A stretch of DNA of 64,000 nt from Ascidiaceihabitans sp023955215 (lineage in GTDB: Bacteria > Pseudomonadota > Alphaproteobacteria > Rhodobacterales > Rhodobacteraceae). The notes under the pieces are model-generated. The model saw only the letters and a list, made by a program, of their open reading frames with translations. It was not told the origin of the DNA and did no database searches. Positions 43,472 to 52,300 of the stretch are shown piece by piece. A program made the translations under genes and the position numbers. Within the stretch, counting starts at the first letter, position 1, and the number at the start of each line of letters is the position of its first letter. The stretch lies in contig CALSPX010000009.1 of NCBI GenBank assembly GCA_943788345.1, forward strand, positions 124,001 through 188,000, written 5' to 3'.

Positions 43472-44528
43472 ACGTATCACGCGGTGGCTGATGGCCCGTT
43501 TTGGACGGGCCACACCAGAGGTTTTGCCACGCAAACGTGGATTAACGACCCATGTTATTATCATGGACGGTACCATGTCCACGTTGGCAGAAGGGCATGA
43601 GACCAATGCAGGTCTTAGCTATAAAATGCTGGCCGAACTGGACGGTGACATTTCGGTTTTTTATGAACACGGATTGCAGTGGTCCAGTTGGCGTCGCCCC
43701 GGCGACGTGCTGATGGGGCGTGGTATCAATCACCAAATCCGCCGTGCTTATGGCTACCTCGCGTCGCGCTATCGAACGGGCGACAAGGTTATCTTGCTAG
43801 GTTTTTCACGTGGTGCCTATGCTGTTCGTTCACTGGCAGGTGTGATTGACATGGTGGGATTGTTGCACAGCAATCAAGCGACCCAACGTCGAATTCGTGA
43901 TGCATATCGGCATTATCGCCGTGCCCCGCAAAGCGGTTCAGCCAAGCGGTTCAGTAAGGCGTACTGCCACTCTGAAGTGAAAATAGAAATGATTGGTGTC
44001 TGGGATACCGTAAAATCATTGGGTTTGAACGCGCCAGTGCTGTGGCGCTTCAGTGTCGCCAAACATGCATTTCACAGTCACGCATTGGGACCATCTGTTC
44101 AAAATGGATATCATGCGCTGGCCCATGATGAGACACGTGTGGTGTACAGCCCCGTATTGTGGACCACGAACGACAGTTGGACTGGCCATATGGAACAGAT
44201 GTGGTTTCGTGGCGCGCATGGGGATGTTGGTGGGGAGCTTGGCGGTATGCCGCAGGTGCGCCCACTTTCAAATATCCCACTGGTTTGGATGTTGGAAAAG
44301 GCTGTTAAACACGGACTGGCTTTACCGACAGGTTGGCAGGATCGCTTTGCACAAGATCCCAAAGCCCCTGCGCGCGGCACTTGGACCGGCTATAGCCGCG
44401 TCTTTATCAATCGCAAGTCTCGTATTATTGGTGCTGACCCGTCTGAGGCAATTCATCCAAGTGTTGCACAGGCCCCAGCCGAAGAACCCGCGCTTTGGTA
44501 TAAATTGCTTTCAAAACTCCGCGGTTAG
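43449..44528 (+). CDS. DUF2235 alpha/beta hydrolase (Tle1-like)
   Basis: About 359 residues. It shows the DUF2235 layout: N-terminal VIIMDGTMSTL, the nucleophile elbow LGFSRGAYAVRSLAG, IGVWDTVKSLG with an Asp, and WFRGAHGDVGGE with His and Asp of the active site. The family includes T6SS phospholipase effectors and housekeeping hydrolases; no signal peptide or T6SS gene is near. The start is uncertain: ATG 43449 lies within the CoxL gene and ATG 43491 after it. Its TAG interlocks with the stop of the convergent thioesterase gene. Confidence 0.85.
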   Translation: MRLSSLNKRITRWLMARFGRATPEVLPRKRGLTTHVIIMDGTMSTLAEGHETNAGLSYKMLAELDGDISVFYEHGLQWSSWRRPGDVLMGRGINHQIRRAYGYLASRYRTGDKVILLGFSRGAYAVRSLAGVIDMVGLLHSNQATQRRIRDAYRHYRRAPQSGSAKRFSKAYCHSEVKIEMIGVWDTVKSLGLNAPVLWRFSVAKHAFHSHALGPSVQNGYHALAHDETRVVYSPVLWTTNDSWTGHMEQMWFRGAHGDVGGELGGMPQVRPLSNIPLVWMLEKAVKHGLALPTGWQDRFAQDPKAPARGTWTGYSRVFINRKSRIIGADPSEAIHPSVAQAPAEEPALWYKLLSKLRG

Positions 44529-45013
44529 GGTTTGTTGATCGACATGATGATGCATGTCGTTGAACCGGTGGCATATAGTTTACCATCGTCCACCCCCCGA
44601 ATTTCACCAGAAGCCACGCCAGTTGAGCGTCCTGCGTGATCAACTGTGCCGATACAATCAATCGCCATGCCCAATGGGATGGGGCGGGTGATGTTAATTT
44701 TGTATTCTAGAGTAGTGTAGACAGAGCCGCGCGGCACGCGTGTCATGACGGCGCAAGCCATAGCGCTATCTAGCAATGTTCCATACCAACCACCGTGAAC
44801 CGTGCCCATTGGGTTGGTCACGTTGAATTCTGGAACGCCGCGAAATACCACGCGGCCGTCCGATACTTCGAACAACGAATATCCCATCGTGTCACCAATA
44901 GGTGGTCCAGGGTGTGCGCCGTCCAAAATACCTTGCATGAATTCCAAGCCAGACATGGCCAAGATTTCATCCAATTTAAGCAGATCAGCAGGTGTTTGCG
45001 CGCGTGTAACCAT
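44525..45013 (-). CDS. PaaI-family thioesterase
   Basis: A 162-residue hotdog protein with the motif NVTNPMGTVHGGWYGTLLDSAMACAVM. It hydrolyses a CoA thioester of unknown kind. ATG 45013 is preferred to ATG 45025 because GGAG sits six bases before it. It is the third PaaI-type gene in the window. It lies downstream of metF on the same strand, 63 bases after its stop, with no functional link evident. Confidence 0.88.
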   Translation of the reverse strand: MVTRAQTPADLLKLDEILAMSGLEFMQGILDGAHPGPPIGDTMGYSLFEVSDGRVVFRGVPEFNVTNPMGTVHGGWYGTLLDSAMACAVMTRVPRGSVYTTLEYKINITRPIPLGMAIDCIGTVDHAGRSTGVASGEIRGVDDGKLYATGSTTCIIMSINKP

Positions 45014-45076
45014 TGGTGTCTCCATCGGGCGTTTCGCTACCTTAACGCTAAAAACCCGTTTGGATCACAGCAAGTG

Positions 45077-45943
45077 TTACGCCACGTTGCGAATGCTATG
45101 GGACTGCGTGACCCCCAAAGCATGGCACACATCGCGCGTTAGGTCGGGACGGTTGAGTGTATAAAAGTGCAAGTCGCTAACACCCTCATTCAGTAGATCA
45201 TCACACAACTCTGTGCATTGCGCGACTGACAAAAGGTCCAACCGGCCATCGCGCGTGGCTTTGTCAAAGGTCTGGGCCAGCTCGTCAGGAATGTACGTAC
45301 CGCATTTTTGGGCAAACTTGCGGGCGCTGTTCCAGTTTGTGATGGGTAAAATCCCAGGTGTGATTGGAGCTGTGATCCCAGCATCCGCGCAAGCATCGCG
45401 GAAGCGAAGGAAGCCATCAGCCTCAAAGAAGAATTGGGTCAATGCCTCACAGGCACCTGCGTCGATCTTGGCCTTCAGCCAATCTATGTTTTGCTTGGAG
45501 GATGCCGCGTCTGGATGAACATCAGGGTACGCGCCAACGCGGATATTGAAACGGTCCGTATTTGCAAGGGCCGTGATCAAGGCACAGCTGTCTTCGAAGC
45601 CATCAGCGTGCGGCCTGAATTCGGTGTCGCCTTTGGACGGATCTCCGCGCAATGCTACGATATCAGTAATTCCTGCATCCGCAAATTTATTGGCCGTATT
45701 CATAACGTCGTCTTTGGACGCGCCCACACATGTGAGGTGGGCCGCAACGCGGTGGCCTGATGTGCGGTGCAGCGTTTCAGCCGCATCATGAGTTAGATGT
45801 TGATCAGAACCGCCAGCACCATAAGTCACGGAAAAGAAGCGTGGGCCAAGAGGAGCGAGAACCTGCGCTGTGTCCCATAGCCGGAAGGAGGCATCGATGG
45901 ATTTCGGGGGGAACACTTCAAACGAAACGGATGGCACAGGCAT
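45077..45943 (-). CDS. metF: 5,10-methylenetetrahydrofolate reductase
   Basis: An FAD enzyme that makes 5-methyl-THF for methionine synthesis. The 288-residue protein has the family's VSFEVFPPKS opening, FFSVTYGAGGS, HLTCVG, IVALRGDPSKG and QFFFEAD motifs, and a TPGILPITN segment. The frame is open far upstream, but ATG 45943 (MPVPSVSFEVF) has AGGAGAGACC before it. It is divergent from a LysR gene with a MetR-type box in the gap. Confidence 0.96.
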   Translation of the reverse strand: MPVPSVSFEVFPPKSIDASFRLWDTAQVLAPLGPRFFSVTYGAGGSDQHLTHDAAETLHRTSGHRVAAHLTCVGASKDDVMNTANKFADAGITDIVALRGDPSKGDTEFRPHADGFEDSCALITALANTDRFNIRVGAYPDVHPDAASSKQNIDWLKAKIDAGACEALTQFFFEADGFLRFRDACADAGITAPITPGILPITNWNSARKFAQKCGTYIPDELAQTFDKATRDGRLDLLSVAQCTELCDDLLNEGVSDLHFYTLNRPDLTRDVCHALGVTQSHSIRNVA

Positions 45944-45983
45944 TGGTCTCTCCTTTTTTGCTCTTGTCGCAGAAATCAAAACA

Positions 45984-45996
45984 TGAGACAAATTCA
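45984..45996. promoter_or_regulatory. MetR-like box
   Basis: TGAG-ACAAA-TTCA matches the MetR consensus TGAA-N5-TTCA except for one base and lies between the divergent metF and metR starts. Confidence 0.55.
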
Positions 45997-46024
45997 TAAC
46001 TTTCAAGATAATTATGAGTTTCGT

Positions 46025-46930
46025 ATGCATATCGAGTTTCGTCACCTCCGCACGATCAAAGCAATCCATGAAGCGGGTGGGCTGGCAAAGGCCGCTGATC
46101 TGTTGAACACAACACAAAGTGCGCTGAGCCATCAGGTGAAGGGACTTGAGGATCAAGCAGGGGTTGAACTGTTCGTGCGCCGCTCAAAGCCGCTCAAACT
46201 ATCGGCTGCTGGGACACGTCTGCTGCGATTGGCAGAACAGGTTTTGCCGCAAATCGAAGCAACAGTGGCAGAGTTCACCGGTTTACGTGATGGTCATTCT
46301 GGCCGCATGCACATCGCGATTGAGTGCCATGCATGTTTTGAATGGTTGTTTCCAGTTTTGGAACACTTTCGCCGGGATTGGGCGGACGTAGATGTCGATA
46401 TTCGGCCCGGCCTCGCTTTTGACGCGTTGCCCGCTTTGATGAAAGAAGAGGTTGATCTGGTTGTGTCGTCGGACCCCGAAGACATTGCAGGGGTCGAGTT
46501 TATCGAGCTATTTGATTATGCGCCGGTCTTTGTTGCATCCAAGGATCATCCGCTGGCCCAAAAAGAGTATATTGAGGCTGCAGACTTTCGGGGGGAGACA
46601 CTCATAACTTACCCGGTTGAACGGTCTCGATTAGATATTTTTAGCCAACTTTTGATCCCAGCTAAGGTAGAGCCCGCAGCAGTCCGTCAAGCGGAGCTCA
46701 CGGCAGTGATTTTGCTATTGGTCGCATCCAATCGGGGCGTTTCGGTGCTGCCAGATTGGGTCGTGCGCGAGGTTAAATACAGCTCTGATTATGTGACGCG
46801 ACCTTTGACCAAGAATGGGCTAACACGTCGCCTCTACGCCGCGATCCGCAGCGAGGAACGCGACAAGCCGTATATGCAGCGCTTGATTGAATTAGCACGA
46901 ATTGAAGCGCGCAAACTGCAGGATGCTTAG
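46025..46930 (+). CDS. metR: LysR-family regulator MetR
   Basis: A 301-residue regulator of methionine biosynthesis that responds to homocysteine in studied relatives. The winged helix is at residues 1-60 (MHIEFRHLRTIKAIHEAGGLA, SALSHQVKGLEDQAGVELF), followed by a MetR-like effector domain (ECHACFEWLFPVLEHFR; ERSRLDIFSQLLIPA). ATG 46025 is chosen because family members start there; a more distal ATG lies at 45983 in the box region. Its TAG interlocks with the stop of the convergent LysE gene. Confidence 0.9.
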   Translation: MHIEFRHLRTIKAIHEAGGLAKAADLLNTTQSALSHQVKGLEDQAGVELFVRRSKPLKLSAAGTRLLRLAEQVLPQIEATVAEFTGLRDGHSGRMHIAIECHACFEWLFPVLEHFRRDWADVDVDIRPGLAFDALPALMKEEVDLVVSSDPEDIAGVEFIELFDYAPVFVASKDHPLAQKEYIEAADFRGETLITYPVERSRLDIFSQLLIPAKVEPAAVRQAELTAVILLLVASNRGVSVLPDWVVREVKYSSDYVTRPLTKNGLTRRLYAAIRSEERDKPYMQRLIELARIEARKLQDA

Positions 46931-47514
46931 ACGAATATCATAACCACTGTGGCCGCCATGAGAGCGGCCATTGTTGTCATGAAAATGCGCCAAACCTTTG
47001 GATCGTTGAGGGTCGACGATAGCATATGCCCAATGCTGGTCCAAAACAGACAAACGGCCAAGTTGATTGTGCTGAAGGCGATAAACAATCGCAAGGCTTC
47101 AAGCGGTGTAGATAGGCCGATACCAAAGCCGGCAGATGCAGCAAGGGCGATGGCCCAAACCTTTGGGTTGATCGCCTGAAACATGATCGCCTCGTGAAAG
47201 CGAAAGGGGCGACCACGATCGTCGGATTTGGCGACGCGTCCTGCTTGGGCCGTTCGAATAGCCAGCCATAAAATCCATAGTGCCGCAATGACCTGACAGG
47301 TGAACTTCAAGGTTGGCACGGCGAGTAGAATAGTCCCTAAACCTAGACCACTGATTGCACCCAGCAGTCCTGTTCCAATTGGCACGCCTAGCAGATGTGG
47401 CAGTGTCGCGTGAAAGCCAAAGCGCGCACCAGATGCCGTCAACATCACGACATTTGGGCCGGGCGAAAATAACCCAACAAAAACGAAGAGGATAAGGGGA
47501 AATGATGCACTCAT
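46927..47514 (-). CDS. LysE/RhtB-family exporter
   Basis: A 195-residue inner-membrane protein with about six hydrophobic segments. It has the family N-terminus FVFVGLFSPGPNVVML and the mid-protein AIMFQAINPKVWA. It exports an amino acid or derivative; the substrate is unknown. ATG 47514 gives the normal start; the ribosome site is weak. Stop codons interlock with those of metR. The 194-base gap to the next gene holds a near-palindrome TTGGCA-AG-TGCCAA (about 47651-47664) of unknown role. Confidence 0.88.
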   Translation of the reverse strand: MSASFPLILFVFVGLFSPGPNVVMLTASGARFGFHATLPHLLGVPIGTGLLGAISGLGLGTILLAVPTLKFTCQVIAALWILWLAIRTAQAGRVAKSDDRGRPFRFHEAIMFQAINPKVWAIALAASAGFGIGLSTPLEALRLFIAFSTINLAVCLFWTSIGHMLSSTLNDPKVWRIFMTTMAALMAATVVMIFV

Positions 47515-47707
47515 GCAGGTGATACGACGCGACGAAACCTGCAATGTAAAGGTAGATTAAATGCTCAGATTAGTCATCTCAGTTATGTGGTCGTTCTAAA
47601 GACCCACCTTAGCGCACCTTTTCAGGTGGCGTTCACCGCGCTTCCCTCTTGGCAAGTGCCAATGTAGGGCGTATAGCGCGGGCTTAATCCTCACTGGAGT
47701 ACCCGCC

Positions 47708-48493
47708 ATGATCGGCAGCGCAAACCTTAATATCATGATTAAAGCCGCCCGTAAGGCCGGCCGTTCCTTGGTCAAAGACTTTCGCGAAGTTGAAAACCTT
47801 CAGGTTTCCAGAAAGGGTGCTGGTGACTTTGTCAGCAAAGCTGATATCGCCGCCGAGAAGGTTCTTAAAGAGGAATTGATGGGTGCGCGCCCGACTTACG
47901 GCTGGTTGGCTGAAGAGGGTGGCGAGGAAGAGGGGGCCGACCCGACACGCCGCTGGATCGTTGACCCACTTGATGGCACCACTAACTTTTTACACGGCCT
48001 TCCACACTGGGCTGTTTCTATTGCGTTAGAACACAAAGGCCAAATCGTTGCAGGTGTCGTATTTGACCCAGCGAAAGACGAGATGTTCGTTGCTGAAAAA
48101 GGTGCTGGCGCTTGGATGAACGACACGCGTATGCGCGTGTCCGGTCGTCACAAGATGATCGATTCTGTTTTTGCGACAGGTCTACCATTTGCTGGCCGCT
48201 CTGATTTGCCACTGACTTTGCGCGAACTGGCCCACTTGATGCCAGTCGTTGCTGGGGTGCGTCGCTGGGGCGCTGCATCGCTAGATTTGGCTTATGTCGC
48301 AGCAGGTCGTTATGATGGGTATTGGGAGCGTCGTTTGCAATCATGGGACCTCGCTGCGGGTTCGTTGATTGTGCGTGAAGCGGGTGGTTTGGTTGAACCG
48401 CTAACCCCTAATGGTAACATTGTGGAAGATGGTGAAATCATCTGCGCAAACGAACCATTGTTTGAACAGCTGGCGAAAATTGTGCGCCAGTAA
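47708..48493 (+). CDS. suhB: inositol monophosphatase family protein (SuhB-like)
   Basis: A magnesium-dependent phosphatase of 261 residues. It has the metal motifs WLAEEGGEEE (Glu), the WIVDPLDGTTNFLHG signature and the C-terminal SWDLAAGSLIVREAGG. Substrates may be inositol-1-phosphate, other sugar phosphates or, for SuhB, rRNA transcription complexes; which applies here is not visible. A strong terminator follows. Confidence 0.93.
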   Translation: MIGSANLNIMIKAARKAGRSLVKDFREVENLQVSRKGAGDFVSKADIAAEKVLKEELMGARPTYGWLAEEGGEEEGADPTRRWIVDPLDGTTNFLHGLPHWAVSIALEHKGQIVAGVVFDPAKDEMFVAEKGAGAWMNDTRMRVSGRHKMIDSVFATGLPFAGRSDLPLTLRELAHLMPVVAGVRRWGAASLDLAYVAAGRYDGYWERRLQSWDLAAGSLIVREAGGLVEPLTPNGNIVEDGEIICANEPLFEQLAKIVRQ

Positions 48494-48516
48494 GTACTGA
48501 GATAGAGATTTTTAGG

Positions 48517-48543
48517 GGCCTCGCGTTTTGCGAGGCCTTTTTT
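48517..48543 (+). terminator. Rho-independent terminator of suhB
   Basis: GGCCTCGC and GCGAGGCC pair around GTTTT, followed by six or more T. A dispersed repeat begins right after. Confidence 0.92.
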
Positions 48544-48546
48544 GTT

Positions 48547-48607
48547 TGGGGCGCTGCCCCCGCCGCGCGATGCGCGCCTCCCCCGGAGTTTATTGGGCAA
48601 GATGAAG
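48547..48607 (+). repeat. dispersed repeat, GGAGTTTATT/AAGATGAA type, copy 3
   Basis: A GGGG...CCCC hairpin and a GCGCG-rich inverted repeat are followed by CTCCCCCGGAGTTTATT and CAAGATGAA, the same tail as copies 1 and 2 near 26.1-26.3 kb. It lies between the suhB terminator and the rhomboid stop codon. Confidence 0.75.
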
Positions 48608-48613
48608 TTTGGG

Positions 48614-49348
48614 CTAGCGCCTAACCCTTGGAATGCGACTGTTTGTATAGACGGTTTCGGGGTGGGGTGGATGGTATTCGTTGCTATGCCAGAATTTTGT
48701 TCCGCCGCATTTGATCCATGTGGGTATGGCGCAGATAAGGCCTGCGATGAAGCCTCCTGCGTGTGCCCAGTAGGCAACGCCCCCTGTTTCAGGGTTGGAT
48801 CCAATTCCGCCTAGGAATTGCATTGCGAACCAAATCATCAGTACAATCCATGCGGGGATTGGGAAGATGCGGAAGAAGACGATGAGGATCAATAGGATAT
48901 CGACTTTAGCTTTGGGGTAGAGCAGGAGGTAGCCGCCCATAACGCCAGCGATAGCCCCTGAGGCACCTACTGTCGGTACGCCGGAATAGGGCGCTGAGAC
49001 ATAATGGATGAGGCCCGCGGCGAACCCTGTGAGGAGGTAGAAACCAAGGTAGGGCAAGTGTCCCATTTCATCTTCGATATTGTCCCCGAAAATCCAAAGG
49101 AAAAGCATGTTGCCAGCAAGATGCATCCAGCCGCCGTGCAAGAACATCGATGAAAATAAAGTGAAGTAACCTTCGCCTGCGCTGATCCGTTCGGGGACCA
49201 TCCCCCAAGTTACGTAGATGTGGTTGATCGTCGAGATATCTGAAAAAGCCCCGGCATAGCTTAAGAATATCCCAATATTAGCCGCCATGAGCATGTAGGT
49301 GACAAAAGGCAAACGCCCCGACGGATTATGATCGCGAATAGGTAACAT
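48614..49348 (-). CDS. rhomboid intramembrane serine protease
   Basis: A 244-residue inner-membrane protease with six or seven hydrophobic segments. The catalytic serine is in VGASGAIAGVMGG, and the histidine in YWAHAGGFIAGL. The HGGWMHLAGNMLFLW motif of loop 1/TM2 is present. It cleaves membrane helices of unknown targets. The MLPIRDHNPSG start is typical, but ATG 49348 lies in the arm of a perfect hairpin and has no free ribosome site. Confidence 0.93.
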   Translation of the reverse strand: MLPIRDHNPSGRLPFVTYMLMAANIGIFLSYAGAFSDISTINHIYVTWGMVPERISAGEGYFTLFSSMFLHGGWMHLAGNMLFLWIFGDNIEDEMGHLPYLGFYLLTGFAAGLIHYVSAPYSGVPTVGASGAIAGVMGGYLLLYPKAKVDILLILIVFFRIFPIPAWIVLMIWFAMQFLGGIGSNPETGGVAYWAHAGGFIAGLICAIPTWIKCGGTKFWHSNEYHPPHPETVYTNSRIPRVRR

Positions 49349-49376
49349 CCCGCCAAGCTGAGGCTTTGGCGGGATG
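49346..49376 (-). terminator. perfect hairpin after putA that includes the rhomboid start codon
   Basis: CATCCCGCCAA (49346-49356) and TTGGCGGGATG (49366-49376) pair over 11 bases with a nine-base loop. On the minus strand it begins 12 bases after the putA stop, as a terminator would, but only GTTACC follows. The 3' arm ends in GGCGGGATG, which is the rhomboid start. It may attenuate transcription or hide the start codon. Confidence 0.6.
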
Positions 49377-49387
49377 TCGTCAAGGTG

Positions 49388-52300
49388 TTAGCTGACTTCG
49401 CCCAGCAATGCCGCGTTGCCGCCTGATGCTGTGGTGTCGATACAGATGTGGCGTTCCTCAAGGGCATGTCCAACATCGGGCTGCCCCGTGATGAGCGGTA
49501 AGATCGGTCCAGTACGTTGAGCCAACGCTGTATCGATGGCTCGGGTTACTTGTGCATCTCCCCACCAAAGCACGCCACCGTAGGATGGTCCGTCTGTCAG
49601 TAATGCTGGGTCGATGCTGCCAGTGACTAGAATGGCCTGTCCGCCGAGTTTGTTAACAGCCTCGGCTTGGGCTTGGGCCGTACCCGCGCCCGGGCCCATG
49701 CATAGGATGGGGGCGCGCGACATGCTACTCAGACGATTAGATTCACCAGTTGGGCCAGGCAACGTGTGTTCGCAGATAATTTGTGGCTTGTTGGTGATTG
49801 CAGGAAGTTCGATTTGTGTAGTGGACCATTCCCCAGCCACACCTGCAGATTTTCCTGCACGGAAGCGCAAAAGGTAATCGGGGCCACCCGCTTTTGGGCC
49901 TGTTCCCGATAGGCCTGTTCCACCGAAAGGTTGGCTTCCAACGATTGCACCAATTTGGTTGCGATTGATATAGACGTTGCCTGCCATAATGCGATCAGAC
50001 ACGTGCTGAACGCGGTCATCTATGCGGGTATGAAGGCCGAATGTTAGCCCGTATCCAGTGGCGTTGATGTCATCGATGATCTGATCCAATTCATGCGACT
50101 TGTATGTCACTAGGTGCAGAACAGGGCCGAAAATCTCCTCTTCCATATCCGCAATTCCAGACACTTTGATCAAGGTCGGTGCGATGAACGTTCCCCCATG
50201 AGGTGTAGGCAGCTGGTGGATAATCTCCGTCTTGTGCGCCTCAATGTGAGCTGCGATTTTTGCGCGCGCTGGTTCGTCGATGACTGGCCCCAAATCAGTG
50301 GAAATGTCCCATGGTTGGCCAACGGCTAGCGTATCCATGGCGCCAGTCAGCATTTTGATGAACGATGGTGCGATGTCTTCTTGGACGTAAAGGCAGCGCA
50401 GGGCGGAACAGCGTTGTCCTGCGGATTGGAACGCGCTTTCGACAATGGCGGCCACAGCTTGCTCCGGAAGTGCCGTGCTGTCGACGATCATCGCGTTTAG
50501 ACCACCGGTTTCAGCAATGAATGGCGTAGCCGGTGCGTTTTGCGCAAGGCTGTGGCGGATGCGTTGGGCCGTGCCGGTTGATCCTGTAAACGCAACGATG
50601 TTTAGGTTTGGAGTCTCGGTCAGCGCCCCGCCAATGTCGCCGCCGCCTGGTAGCAATTGCAGTGCATGTTTTGGGACGCCTGCTTCATGCAACAGCTGGG
50701 CTGCACGGTACGCCATGAGGCTGGTTTGTTCAGCGGGTTTGGCAAGGACCGCATTGCCCGAAGCGAGAGCCGCCGCGATTTGTCCTGAGTAGATCGCGAG
50801 AGGAAAGTTCCACGGAGAGATGCAAAGCGCTGTGCCTGCAGGTGCATCATCGGTCGCTTGGGCTGCATAGTAGCGCAGGAAATCCACGGCTTCACGCAAT
50901 TCTGCAACGCAATCCAGCAAGGTTTTACCTGCTTCCCGGGTTAGCAGTGCAAACAATTCGCCAAAGTTGGCTTCGTACAGATCAGCGGCTTTGTTTAATA
51001 TCGCCGCGCGTTTTGCGACGGGCGCATCCCATTGTTTAGCTTTTGAAATGGCCGTTTTAACATCTTTCAGGGATGCAAATTGCGCTATCCCAACGATGTC
51101 ATTTGGGTTTGCAGGGTTGATCACATCGCGACTGTTTTCTGGATTGGTTCTGCCGTTTAGCAGTGGCAGCGCCGCCCATTTGCATGTTTCGAATTGCAGG
51201 CGTGCGGCATCTATTTGCGCCAAAGTTGGCGCGTGGGCTAGATCGAAACCAAGGGAATTGATCCGTTCAGGTTGGTAAAGGTCGCTACCAATGGTGATGG
51301 TGTGACCTTCAACGCTGACGCTATCAAACGGATCAGCGGCCACAACTTCCGGGGCCACGTCTTCGTCCACGATTTGGTTCACAAAGCTAGAGTTGGCCCC
51401 GTTCTCCAACAAACGGCGAACCAAGTAGGCCAACAGATCACGGTGTGCACCCACAGGGGCATAAATACGGCAGCGCGTTTCGTTGTCTTGCATGACCATC
51501 TTGTGCATAGCTTCGCCCATGCCGTGCAGGCGCTGGAATTCGTATGACTTTGGGTCAGTTGCCATATGCAAGATGGCTGCAACTGTGTGGGCATTGTGGG
51601 TCGCGAATTGCGGATAGATGCGATCCGTCATGTCCAAAAGTTTGCGTGCATTTGCGATATAGCTAACGTCGGTCTGTGCCTTTTGAGTAAAGACAGGGAA
51701 ATGCTTCATGCCCAGAACTTGAGCTTGTTTGATTTCGGTGTCCCAGTAGGCCCCTTTGACCAAGCGCACCATGAACTTGCGGTCATATTTGACCGCCATG
51801 TCATACAAGGCTTGGATCGCGGTTTCGGCACGTGGACCATAAGCTTGAACAACCACGCCAAATCCATCCCATCCAGCCAAAGCGGGCTCTGAAATAACCT
51901 GTTCGATTACTTCGAGGGACAGTCCAAGACGATCCACTTCTTCTGCGTCGACATTCAGACCCATGTCTGCGGATTTCGCGAGCAAGGCCAAAGAGCGTAG
52001 GCGTGGTGTTAGATTGCGAAGCACGTCTTCACGTTTAGCCAGCTCATAGCGCGGATAGAGTGCTGATAGTTTAACTGAAATGCCCGGATTGCTTTGAACG
52101 TCATCATGGACACATGCCGTTGCAATGGCTGAAATCGCGCGCGAATAGCTAAGATGATACCGTTTTGCGTCGGCTTCGGTGCGTGCGGCTTCGCCGAGCA
52201 TGTCGTAGGAATAGGTGAACCCTTTTTCCTCCATTTTTGCAGCGCGTTTCATGGCGGCAATGATGTCTTCGCCCAAAACGAACTGACGACCCATTTCTTT

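Noticed and set aside
43449..44528. A type VI secretion effector locus
   Set aside because: DUF2235 alone is not enough; no VgrG, PAAR, Hcp or immunity gene is close.
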